Translations under genes and position numbers: made by a program
Notes under the pieces: model-generated
Databases searched by the model: none
What the model was told of the DNA's origin: nothing
What the model saw: the letters and a program-made list of their open reading frames with translations, nothing else
Shown here: one piece after another, positions 34,051 to 44,828 of the stretch
How positions within the stretch are numbered: position 1 is the stretch's first letter
Layout: every line of letters begins with the position of its first letter
NCBI GenBank assembly: GCA_034509755.1
Contig: CM067552.1
Coordinates: forward strand, 13,921,001-13,985,000
Direction: 5' to 3'
From: Anisodus tanguticus
Lineage: Eukaryota > Streptophyta > Magnoliopsida > Solanales > Solanaceae
Length of the DNA stretch: 64,000 bases

Positions 34051-34750
34051 ATTTTCTTTGTTTTGTCCGGAAAGGGATGCTATTGCAGCTTTTGATATGG
34101 TGAAGTATGCTAGCGTGAAATGACACAGATCGACCCCCTTTTTAAGATAAGAAATACTCAAAGGCAGATGATGTTAGTATATTAGTGACAAAAATAATAA
34201 TACAATATATCATAGACAAGTTTCACATAAAAGCACATAGACTCATGCATTTGAACACTTGATTGATCTTTTATTCCGAGGGTATTTTAGTTATCTTGGC
34301 CATTTTGGTTTTGATGGTTTCGGTTTGGGGTATATGGTTAATTTGCTACTATGATGTTGTCGGGACTGACTTTTATAAGTTGAACATTTCTCGGTAGGGG
34401 GAGGGGGATTATAATTTATATAATATAGGAATCGAGTCTTACGTAGATTGCCTACGTATTCCTCCGTGAGAAGTCTGGCCCTTCCGTAGTTTGGTTTACA
34501 TCTAAATTATCGCTAATTTCATTCTATCCGAATAGGTTCCCAGACTAGGCCCGATAAGGGCTTTCTATGTATCCCCCTTGGGATATCAGGTCAGATGTAG
34601 TTTTTTTATATAAGAGGGGAATGGATAACATTTGATTGAAAGAAAATGGGACACCTATTTTTACCCAAAAGATAGCTTCTCCCTGAAGCCATAGCGGGTT
34701 GTTATCCTTACGACCGTGCATTCTCTCGGTGGCTTTACTTAGTAGCGCTG
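34051..34750 (-). mobile_element. Spacer between the extra ORF and gag, Ogre A
   Basis: No gene. It carries two copies of the recurrent motif (34,430-34,497 and 34,541-34,605). The first contains a local foldback of 'acgtag', 5 bp, 'ctacgt'. The frame 33,910-34,161 extends gag upstream but is probably not translated before the ATG at 34,050. Confidence 0.5.
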
Positions 34751-35750
34751 GGGTAGAACTACCTAGATCTGACCATTGTTGACCAGGTGCTCTAATTCAA
34801 ACTTCAAAGCTTCACACTCATCAATGTCATGTCCGGGTGCACCCGAATGATACAATCAAATCTTTCTTCTTTAAGGGGTACCTAGCATGGATTTCCAAGC
34901 AGTTTTAACTAGATGGATCTTTCCAGTTCTAACCAATGTAGAGAAAATGCTCTCATATGAGTCTTCAAAGATGGTGAAGTCATAGCGCCAAACTTGTGTC
35001 GCCAAACTTGTGTATCCATGGTGATTCCTTCACCAGGAATGATGGGGTCATGAACCAGTAGGGAATGTTGCCCCCACAGGGTGCATATTATTTTGCCGTC
35101 AATCAATCTTATGATCCTTTTATTAAGGGCCAATCACTTGTCAATGGTATGGTCGGGTTTGTTCTTGTGAAAGGGGCACCTCTTATGAGCATAGATGGGT
35201 GCACGTTGAGAGGACATTGTGGCTGAAACACGATGCTTCGACTGCTGTCAATCCTTCGAAGACCTCAATACTCTGTACCAGCCTTGGTATGACTTTGAAG
35301 GGTGAGGTACGAGCTTTGAGAGCAATTTCCCACCAGGTAGGGAGTGATGCCCAGGATGTCCCTGGAGACGTTCTGTAGTAGTTAGCAGCATTAGAGACAC
35401 TGGGGGTGGCTTTCTCAGATGTCCTACTTGATTCTCTGGCATATGGCTCAGGGTCTTCCTCATGCATTTTTCTCTCCTGCTTGGGTGTCTTAGAGAGCAG
35501 TACATAGTCCCTTACCATTCATTTGACCTTGTCTGAGAGACTTTTACGGTAATGTTCTTGTTCAATGGTCCCTTCCGGAAGGCTTCCTACTAAGTTCAGA
35601 ATCTACTCGACCTCTTTCATCTTGGCCTCGACCAAATCAATCTTTCTTTCCAATTTGCGAATCTTCTCCCGGATCAAGTCCTCAGTTTCCTCCTCGCTGA
35701 GCAAATCAACAAATGGTGTCGTGGAACTTTGGCTATATTGAGCATCCATC
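34751..35750 (-). pseudogene. Extra ORF between ORF1 and gag, coiled coil plus two zinc-knuckle-like motifs
   Basis: Likely ATG at about 35,748 (MDAQYSQSSTTPFVDLLSEE), then a charged helix (IRKLERKIDLVEAKMKEVE), a stop near 35,605, and a continuing frame 35,518-35,183 (KTPKQERKMHEEDPEPYARE, WEIALKARTSPFKVIP). Two short motifs follow in different frames: RCPFHKNKPDHTIDK at about 35,140-35,190 and YHSGAPGHDIDECEALKF at about 34,790-34,850. Both resemble the His/Cys knuckles of Tat/Ogre gag, yet they lie upstream of this element's gag. Function unknown. It could be a second gag-like module, or a fragment of another Ogre. Stops and frameshifts abound. Confidence 0.55.
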
Positions 35751-36200
35751 GGTAGGAAATCAACCTTTGAAGAGGTACAATTTTAGTCAGGTTTTGGCAT
35801 TTTCTTGTGTATTTATTTGGGTTGGTGTTCGGAATGTGGGACCAATCAAGAGTTCAGACGGAACACATGAAAGCACATAAGCAATAATATCACATAATCA
35901 TATAATTAGCAATTGTAATATTCGCATTCCTAATCTTTTTTACATCAAGGTTTTCTAATCATTTTGAAACATAATTGTGTCAAATGTTGATTCAAACCAT
36001 TACCCCCATTATCATAATGTTGTTAATAATAATGTTTCCCCAAAGGGATTACAAAATATGATAAAGCCGATAAGGGGCTATAAAGTAATAAAATAAAATC
36101 AGCAAAAGTAGCCTCCAGTGGCCGATGATGAATCTCTGTCTATCTGAGCTCTCTTAGCCCTTCGAAGGGCAGTCTAAATTCGGAGATGAGTCAACATCAG
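35751..36200 (-). mobile_element. Spacer between ORF1 and the extra ORF, Ogre A
   Basis: Nothing recognised. AT-rich, no frame above about 60 codons with a domain. Confidence 0.5.
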
Positions 36201-37700
36201 CAGCGAATCAACCTAGAACCCTTTCTCTGTAAATATCATGGGTGCAGTCTCGTCCATCGCTCTCCGCATTCGAGCATCAAGATCCTCTAAACAATCAAGA
36301 GTGAACTCCAACTTCTCGGTCAAGCTAGCTATGACAATCTGAGCATGATCTATCTTTTCCAAGTACTTGGCGTCACGGTCATTGGTTTGCCTTTGTGTTA
36401 GGTGTGCCTTGATCTCAGCTTTCGAATCATTTTCTTGAATGCAATGATAACAGTTGGGTTTCGGAGTGAGGGTGCCTTGAAAATATGCCCTCAACCAATC
36501 GGTGTAATCCTGGATGGAACCTATCTTTGGCTATAGTCTCCGGACCCATCTCACTCGAACATTCCACTCTTGGATGATGTTCACGACCCCTTTGATCCTA
36601 TATTCTTCGTAGTTGACCACATACTCCACCATGTTTCCTATTTAGGGTATCACTGGTATTCTACCAAACTGTCTTAGGACTCTAGTAAGTGCATATGGGC
36701 GAATTTCTCAAATTCCCATGAGTGGTAAGAAAGGGCATTTTCTACTTCTAACCACAATGTTCTCGAATATGAAGTCAGGGAACATCCATTGTATGTTATC
36801 CTCTTGGAGTCTCAAAAAGATAAAAGCCCACCCCTCTTTGTTAGTTCCCGAAATTTGGAAAGTGGACTTGGAGGTTATCTTTTCTATTTTCTCTTTCTAG
36901 GTACACGGGACCCTCAAATTCATATAGGTGTTTGATAATCCACCATTACAATAGTAGGTTACACCCTTGGAAGTACCTATGAAGGTTTATCATTGACTTA
37001 AGGCTCAGTAAAAATCGGCTAGAATGACGGGGACCAGGTCAAGTATTTGGTTTCTCTATTTGAGGTTATGCCACAAAAGATAGCATGGGTGGCATAAATA
37101 ACACGTGTATCTATGGCAAGGTGTCAGTCTTTGGGGAAAACCATGAGTCCTATAGGTATATGGCAAAGGCTAGGGGTCGGGTGGCCTCCCAATCGGCGTA
37201 AGTTCGAAACTCAACTAATTGCCCTGTATACCTTCTTTTGGACCCAAAGCGGTTGTAAGCTCCCTAAAGTCTACGGTTGGACTAAATATTGAATTTGTAC
37301 TTGCTAGGGACAACAATTCCAAAAGGATGTGGTCGGGCTTCTTTATCCTTCTCATGCAAGTCCTGCTACTATCTATGCCATCCCGGATCTCCTCTAAAGT
37401 TAGGGTCAACTCCAAATCCCCGAACCTAAGCACCATTTTATCACAGTCCCAATACCCGGTGATAACTTCTAGAAGTTCCCTATTACCCTTCATGGTCATC
37501 AACGAGGGTAGGTGTCCTAGACAACTCATAACCTCTCTTTGTTGTGTGGCATCTAACCACGATCACCAAATCTTTAGCAACTCGGGTGCTTCCAGGATTA
37601 TGTCGAACTTGAGGTTGGTATGCATATACAAAATAGAGCACGATTAATTTTCCTTCCCTAAGGACAATGGTTGACCACATAAGGCACAATCATGTTTTCA
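36201..37700 (-). pseudogene. Ogre ORF1 (upstream ORF typical of Ogre; plant-mobile-domain-like)
   Basis: In minus-strand order: frames at 37,689-37,483 and 37,529-37,215 with LLEVITGYWDCDKMVLRFGD and LELTLTLEEIRDGID; middle part in broken frames (QISGTNKEGWAFIFLRLQED near 36,810, GRIPVIP near 36,660, EWNVRVRW near 36,560); and the C-terminal part 36,494-36,213 with a heptad-like stretch (KYLEKIDHAQIVIASLTEKL). The LTLEE and 'ITGYWD' pattern resembles the plant mobile domain, and the position between primer binding site and gag matches the known ORF1 of Ogre elements, whose function is not established. The coding frame is interrupted by several stops. Confidence 0.65.
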
Positions 37701-38143
37701 CATAGCAAGTAGTTATATGCAGTACCGTCGGGTCGTGGACCGTCAAGACACGAGGTAGTCTCCTAATTGATCCAGATACATCTAAAATATTCAAACTCAT
37801 GCTCTTGTTTAGTAGGATTTTGGCTTCACTCTATCCTAGGCAAACTAGAGTGTTTTTAAATGACTGGGGACTCGAGCAGACTACTCGAGGTGAAACATTG
37901 TCGGCTGTTGGACGACCGCGAACCAACTCTGTCTTCAACATGTTCCAAAGAAATAATTTATTTACTGGAGGACGATTGTAAAAATATATAATCTTCTTTG
38001 TGCACTTATGCGAGCGTGAGTGTGTGTGCCATTTGGTGAAATTTTGAAATGACAGTTATATTTGTGGAAAAGTAAACACATATGCAATTTATCATAATTT
38101 AAAACATGTTGTATTGGAATCCTTATGGTTAGAACCTAGGATT
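37701..38143 (-). mobile_element. Ogre A 5' untranslated leader
   Basis: No gene. The minus-strand leader runs between the primer binding site and ORF1. The plus-strand frame 37,799-37,981 is a chance frame. Confidence 0.5.
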
Positions 38144-38162
38144 ATCCCCAACAGAGATGCCA
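38144..38162 (-). other. Primer binding site of Ogre A
   Basis: Minus strand TGGCATCTCTGTTGGGGAT, starting with TGG and lying within 10 bases of the LTR 3' end at about 38,169. The spacing and the terminal TGG fit a tRNA 3' end complement; Ogre elements are reported to use tRNA-Arg, which I cannot verify here. Confidence 0.6.
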
Positions 38163-38168
38163 TCTATT

Positions 38169-38766
38169 ACAGTTCACTTTTACGCGGAGGCATTAAAAGC
38201 TACTAGGAGATTGTTGGAACTCTATTCAGATATTAAATTTAGAGTCGCCATCTAATTTTTAGGGAAATTAGGAAAACCAAGTTAAAGGGCTTAATCAGAA
38301 AATCTGTGAAAATTCTTTTTAAGACCAGAGTTAGAGGTAAGGGTTCTGGTGATCCTCTTGGGAAGGCGTTAGACACCCCGGTATTAAGGATTCGTAGAAT
38401 ACGATTGACCTTTGTGTTCTATAGCATGTTTAATTATGAATAATTTCCTTAAAGGAGTGTTTTTCCGCAAAAAATATAGCATATCATTTCATTTTTTTCA
38501 TTTTTCAAGTTGAAAAACGATTTTAAAAATCAAAGAGTTGAATTCTGTTTAGAAAGATTCATATAAAGGTATTTTAGCCAATCCATTTTCGGACTAAGAT
38601 AAACTCTAAGTTTTAAATTGAGTAGTATCCAACTAGAATTACTCCAATGGGTTGTCCAATATACTTATATGTATTTAAAAGTATTTTAAAAATAGATATA
38701 GTTTCTTTTTATCTAACATGCTATGGTTTAAAATTGAAATACAAGTTATCCTTTTAATATTGCTAG
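38169..38766 (-). mobile_element. Ogre A 5' LTR, segment 1 (LTR 3' end)
   Basis: Starts 'agttcacttttacgcggagg' and matches 8,455-8,824 plus 10,142-10,350 without the LINE, which proves the LINE target site. Ends at 'ccttttaatatt', where the copy at 10,343 continues straight to 'atttatgaaagtcaacc'. Confidence 0.8.
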
Positions 38767-40084
38767 TCTCTCGGCATGTGCACTGCATGTGTATTTAAAA
38801 TTTCGTATACACAATTTTTGTTTTATCAAGAAGATGTGTACATAGCCGACATAAGTTGTTAAATTCCTTCAGAGCTTGTTCTCTTCGATATCTTTATATA
38901 TTAAGTACATAAAAATTAATCACGATAGGAGTAAGATAATAAGAAAAGTTAGAGTACTTCTCACATTGTTGGGCAACTTGTTGTTATCACACTGCACACC
39001 TTTGTCATGAGATCTCTAATTAGTAAATTTCAGTGGTGATTTTAGTCTCATCCCTTTCGAGAATCCCGCTACATGTTTTAGTTAATTCTATGTTATTATA
39101 TATAATAACTATTAACATGACCCTACCCCAGACCCAGCTAATGCAGGATACTTTGTGTATCAGACTGTCCTTTTTATCATCTATTTAGTTTAAAAAATCA
39201 TTCTTTTAAAAAATTTATATATTAACTATTGCTATCAGTAGTTCTATAATGTAAAGTATGATACCTTTTGAATTAAATAATATTCAAGTCGAGGTATGAA
39301 TGTTAATAATAATTAATTTGTATTTTTTTTTAAAATATCTTTATTGATCACGCTATTTTATTTATAGAATAAGAAAAATTATACACGACATCTGGAAGAT
39401 GGAAGATTAAATATAGAAAATCATGACAAACACGTACAAAAAAGATAAATCTAACAATAAAAAATATTGTTATCCATAATCTTATAAGAATTGTTACTGT
39501 TCAACTATTGCTCTATTGCATTGAATTGTAAATATATTGATCAGTGTCCTATGATCTGACATTGCATGACTGTGAATAGTATCTATGATTTATATTCAAA
39601 GAAGACTCATATTATGAATGATTAAATAACACGAGTACATAATTTTATTCTCTTGAGTTTCTTGATATTCATAGTAATTTATCTACCAGCTATGATCATA
39701 ACTTAAAAGTATGACGAAGACATCAAATGTGAAACTCATTTTATGTAAAAAGAAAGAAAAAAAGATAAATATCATAAATGATCAGTTAAAATAAACCAAT
39801 TACGTATATGAGATTGTGGACTTACTCGTATTTTAATGATTTTGAGGACTCTTGGGATAAATAATTATGATATTTTAGAATCATAATAGTTACATTTCGC
39901 CACATCCAAGTCTATGTGTAGAAAATATTATACAAGGAGCCATTGCCCAATGAATTGGTTAAGTGAATATTGTTATTCAAAAAAGTAAATGAAGTTTGAA
40001 TTAATATAAAATATTAGTGATGAAAATATTTCTTAAAATATTGTCAGAAAATTCTTTGAGATAGAGAAAAGAGTAGATGCAACT
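38767..40084. mobile_element. Unclassified insertion in Ogre A 5' LTR, left part
   Basis: This sequence is absent from the other LTR copy, so it is an insertion (38,767-43,454 overall, about 1.66 kb without the solo LTR inside). It is AT-rich and has no frame above about 60 codons. I see no clear terminal repeats. It begins 'gctagtctctcggcatgtgc'. Confidence 0.6.
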
Positions 40085-42019
40085 TGTTACATCCCGTATT
40101 TTCGTATGCTAAGTTACATCGTAAGTTAATCGACATAAGTTCGGAATGTTGGACAAGTTATACAGACCGTATGAAATTTTGGTCATACTCATGTATACGG
40201 AACAAAAGCTCAGTGTATAAGATGATGAAGTCCCGAAATAATTTATGACTTAACACGTGAAGTGACGATGATTAGAAATAATATTTGTGTGTATGACAAA
40301 AGAGACTATGGATTAGTGTTATATCACATGATGATAATAAACAGAATATGAGGTGTTTAAAAATGATTATCATTTAAGTAAAGTAAAATCAATAAATTAA
40401 TTATGTATGTAATTATCTAAATGTTGGATTAAAGTGAGGATAAACGAATAAAATAATAAATTATTGGATGGAGTTAGGTGACAACTACCTTCCACATGGC
40501 AAACATAGAAATGTGCAGCCTATGACTATGTGATTTTATGTATTGGTGGCATCTTTAGGTGTAGGGTAATTAGTACTACTATTAGATTAAGAGGACCCCA
40601 CAATCCACTACCAAGAGGATTTATATGGAGTTTACTTTAATTGGAAAAAGTTTCACATAAAAAAATATATGTGCATCAATCTTTTGTCATGAGATGCATA
40701 TGCCACATGAAGAAATCTCATCTTTGGAGTTTACTTAAGCAAATGCATATGATGGAAATTTATTTGTAGAATCTGCAACGTGAGTTTTGCGAGCAGCAAT
40801 GTACCACAGGAGCGTGAGTTCTATTTCAAGGGATCAAAGTATAATTATTATGAAGAACAACATACGGGTTTCACTCACCGCTCGATCTCGTTGTTTCATT
40901 TTTTATTGCATTGTTGAATTCAAGCTTTCTTGAAAGTGAAGTAAGGTGGAAGAAGATTAGTTCTTGGCATATAAGGTAAGAATTTTCCTCTTCCGGATAT
41001 ATTTAAGTTCGTCCAAGCCATAGTTAAATTATGATATGAGAAATATAAAATTAATAGCGGGAAATCGTATAAGGTGTATTACTGGCGTATGGGCTGTTTT
41101 GTGCTTATTCTAAGCTGTTGTATGGGTAGATTTAATGTGGTTGTTGATGTTCTTGTTATTTTGAACTTGAGGGATGTTAGGAAGCAAGGGATATGCTGTT
41201 CGATTCACCGTAAAGCGAGCTTGTTGCTTGTTAGTTTGTTGGTATGTACTTTTTCATTGATGATAGTATTGTTTCTTGTTGTAGATGGATGGTGAGAAGA
41301 CAGATTTCTGCATTGTCATCTGAGATTCAGTTCCATGGTATGTAAGGGATACCTTTCCTTCTTTACGAAATGAATCTGTAAGTATGTTCCCTTTAATAGA
41401 AGCCGAAGAGGGCTAGTTCACGTCTATGTTCCTTAGTGATGGATTAAGACTGCCTACGAATTAAGGAGTCGACCTTGAGTAAATCTCCAGTGTAGGTCCT
41501 ATGAATCAGAAACAGCAACACCTATAAGATATTCATAAGCTATATACACATAAGCGAGAGTTTCTAGAAGATTGAAGACCGAAAGAATGAGCTAACGAAC
41601 TAGTAGTGGAATATAAGTAAATGAAGATGACATGGTACAAATTCAGAGGTCAGATTGTAAGAGCCTAGAGAGCTAATCATGTACGTATATATGAGGATGA
41701 CTAAGGGACTCCCTAAAGCTAAACAAAAATAGAGTACGTGATAAGTTACTTAAAAGAGTAGAGAATACGAGTTGTACGAGGTACTCCCAAAACTTAAGAA
41801 TAGTAGCGATATGCAATATATAAAAATAAAGATAGATCGAGTAGTATAACAAGATAGTTAGACTGGAACAAAGATAGTACAAGTCTCCCTAAAAGCTAAG
41901 AAGAGTAGATCACGAGTTAATAGGTATGAAGCGGGAATTCCAGGAAGTATTGCACAAGTTATGATTTGTAGATGTAAGTACCTAGTATACATATTATTTG
42001 TTTGTTGTTGAATGTATGC

Positions 42020-42216
42020 ACTTGCCTTCGGGTCTGTTCAGATACACTTGCCTTCTGTCCAGATACACTTTCCTTTGGGGCTATTCAGACACATTTTCCT
42101 TTGGGGCTATTCAGATACACTTGCCTTTGGGTCTATTCAGATGCATTTGTCTTCGGGGCTATCCAATTACACTTGACTTTAGGGCTATTCAGATACACTT
42201 GCCTTCGGGGCTAGGC
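42020..42216. repeat. 26-bp tandem array in the solo LTR
   Basis: About seven units of 'cctttggggctattcagatac' plus 'acttg', with variants and one shortened unit at about 42,052-42,072. Confidence 0.85.
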
Positions 42217-42240
42217 ACGTACACACCGAATCCATTGTGA

Positions 42241-42455
42241 GGTCGGAATATTATATTCAGTTTGTATGATAGATAACAACTTAGTAAACATCACAAATCA
42301 TAGTTAGTAGAGATAGTACTTAGAGTTGTGACATAATAGATTGTGTGAGGTCGGAATATTATATTCAGTTTGTATGATAGATAACAACTTAGTAAACATC
42401 ACAAATCATAGTTAGTAGAGATAGTACTTAGAGTTGTGACATAATAGATTGTGTG
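42241..42455. repeat. Near-perfect 108-bp tandem duplication
   Basis: 'ggtcggaatattatattcag' starts at 42,241 and at 42,349, and the two 108-bp units are identical except for the last base. It lies between the 26-bp array and the 3' part of the solo LTR. Confidence 0.95.
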
Positions 42456-43115
42456 GTAGACGGGGACAAACGGTCAAGCGACATAGATTGGGTAAGCCGA
42501 TGTAGTGTTTGTGGTAAGTCCACTCCCGTCTTTACTTTTCAGTAGAGATTCCATTATATTTATTCATGTTCTTCATCTTCAGAGTTTAGTTACATATACT
42601 ATTTTCTGCCTTACATACTTAGAACATGTCATTATACTGACGTCCCATTGCTGGGGCACTGAATTAATGACAGCAGGTGCAGGTAATCAATTCGATGAGC
42701 TTTCTCAGTAGATGAGGTTGAAGTTCAGCAGAGGATCGATAAAACTCCATTTCTTTCGGAGTGTAACCGAGTCTAGAGGTCATGTATCAGTTTTTTGTAG
42801 AGACTATAGGTAGGTCGGGGCCCTATCCCGACCACGTTCAATGCCAGTTATCTTTAGAGGCTTTGTAGACGCAGGTTAAGTATGTGCAATATGTCAGTGG
42901 CCTGGCCGGCCTTCGTTTATGTTTATTGAGATTTCCCCGCAGGAACGTTTATAGTGATTTCCTCAGCCCATAATAACTTATATCAAGAACAAGTACGACC
43001 CAATCGGCCTATGTATACTTTAGTTACATCCAACAGTCATGAGTTACAAAGTGATTCTCTCGGGCCAGTATGGCACCAGGTGTCAGCCACGCCTCACCTA
43101 GGTTAGGGTGTGACA

Positions 43116-43454
43116 CAACCTTCCAAAATTGATAGCGGCATTGCAATTAGATTCACTAGTTGTATATATTTTTGGTGACATTACACGGACTGTCACAAAT
43201 GTTTTGCATTATGTGGAATGACAAAATTATTATTTTTTGATGAAGAAGGGTAGGTTTTTATAGAGATTCAACAATAGAATAAATATACCTTTTCAAGAAT
43301 AGATGTACTTTTAGTACTGAAAACACTTTTTCAGATTGATAACACCTTTTCATAACGAATAGGTTCATCTTTTATTTAACTAATGTCATTTAGTTTATTT
43401 AGAAGGATATTTTAGTAATTTAATTTTTAAGTTTAGGAGTTCATGGATTTAATA
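43116..43454. mobile_element. Unclassified insertion, right part
   Basis: Continues the insertion begun at 38,767 after the solo LTR. AT-rich, no gene; the border 'aatataatatag' is followed at 43,455 by Ogre LTR sequence ('atttatgaaggtcaacc'). Confidence 0.55.
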
Positions 43455-44828
43455 TAATATAGATTTATGAAGGTCAACCATACTCCCTTTCAAACCACTT
43501 ATGTCTAACCTAGGTTCTTTTCTTCTTTAAGAGTCATTGAGTTGGGCTTGGCCCAAAATAGTCCTTAAAGAGTTTTGCAATCTTAACCATTTTCTTATCC
43601 AAAACCGATTTTGAATCCTTGTTTTTTGACAAGTTTCTATAAGAAGTGTGCTTCTTTTAAAACCAAATAGTCCGGATTCCTTTAAAACAACCCGACTTTT
43701 TATCAAACAATCTAGTTTTATATCAAAATCGTCCAAGTTTGAAGCTTTTAAAAATATTTATAGAAAATCTGTTCATTTATTAAAATGATGTGAAGTGTTT
43801 ATCTTTTGGGTTGATTTTGAAAAAAACATATTTCGGGGACTCTATCCGTTCTACATGATGTATGTATCATTTTGTTTAATCCTAAGTCACAACCATATGG
43901 GGAATATTATCAAGTATGTTTTTACAATTTTACAATATAGCAAATAAAATACAAGGAATAAAAAGAAGAATTAGGTTGGTGGACCTAAAGCCCACTAGTT
44001 AGTCATTTTCACCCATGGTTGGAGCTTCAATGCGTAGCAACCATGAACTCAATGAAACAAAGAAGTTGTTAGGACTTAGGGGCCCAATTGAGTTAGCAAT
44101 GTTCTGGCCCAAGCATCCCATCTCCAGTGCGTGCAATAGAGGAGAGGGGAAAAAGAAAGAGATGGTTAGAGTGTACCCGTGCTTATCTAAATTAAATACA
44201 TGCAAATTATAAATAATTTACAAGCCAGTCACATAAAACAGGCGAGCAACATATATATAAAATGCCATTCATGGCCCAAAACAAAACTGAAGGACACAAG
44301 CCTACTCAGGTAATAGCAATGTATACTTAAACGAATGCAACATGTATGGGCCTGACCCAACTAATAGGCAAAAATCAAGAAAAATGATGTAAAGAAGGAT
44401 AAAAATGTGCAAAGTCCAGACACGTACTAGGCAATCAAAGGAGAATAACTTAAGAGGTAGAGGATTGGCCCAGACCCAAAAGTCATATAAACAGAGGGGC
44501 TCGAGTAATATACATAGGGGGTATACTTGACCTGTATACCTTGTATACCAAGTATACTTGGTATATAGTCCATATATATTTATGTATATCAAACATGTGG
44601 GATTCACATAACATGAAAGAGGGAATACAAACCATTTCAGTTACATATTCATACTTAGTTATTAGCAAACTGATCTTAAGCTAATCAATCACATGGTTCT
44701 GTATTCTCAATGCAGGATAGCATAACAAGGAAAAAGACTTAGATTACCTAGACAAGTTCATGAAGACGGATGCAAATATATGTCATCAAAGTTTATGAAT
44801 TATTACATAACATTAAAAAGTATGGACA
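43455..44828 (-). mobile_element. Ogre A 5' LTR, segment 2
   Basis: Matches 10,355-11,670 closely, including the palindrome region. It stops at 'agtatggaca', exactly where element C begins with TGTAACGACCC; the 3' LTR copy continues at 11,671. The remainder of this LTR, with its U3, is not found to the right of C. Confidence 0.8.
44544..44565. repeat. Perfect 22-bp palindrome in Ogre A 5' LTR
   Basis: Arms TATACCAAGTA and TACTTGGTATA join with no spacer. The 20-bp version is at 11,401-11,420. Confidence 0.9.

Larger units (their letters stand above)
40085..43115 (+). mobile_element. Chromovirus-type solo LTR (3,031 bp)
   Basis: Starts TGTTACATCCCGTATTTTCG and ends 'ggttagggtgtgaca', with flanking CAACT (40,080-40,084) and CAACC (43,116-43,120), a target duplication with one mismatch. 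No internal coding region is present, so it is a solo LTR left by recombination. It carries a 26-bp tandem array at 42,020-42,216 and a 108-bp duplication. It is related to the minus-strand LTR at 50,649-55,119 through the phrase around 'actgacgtccc' and the TGTNACA...TGACA ends. Confidence 0.8.
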
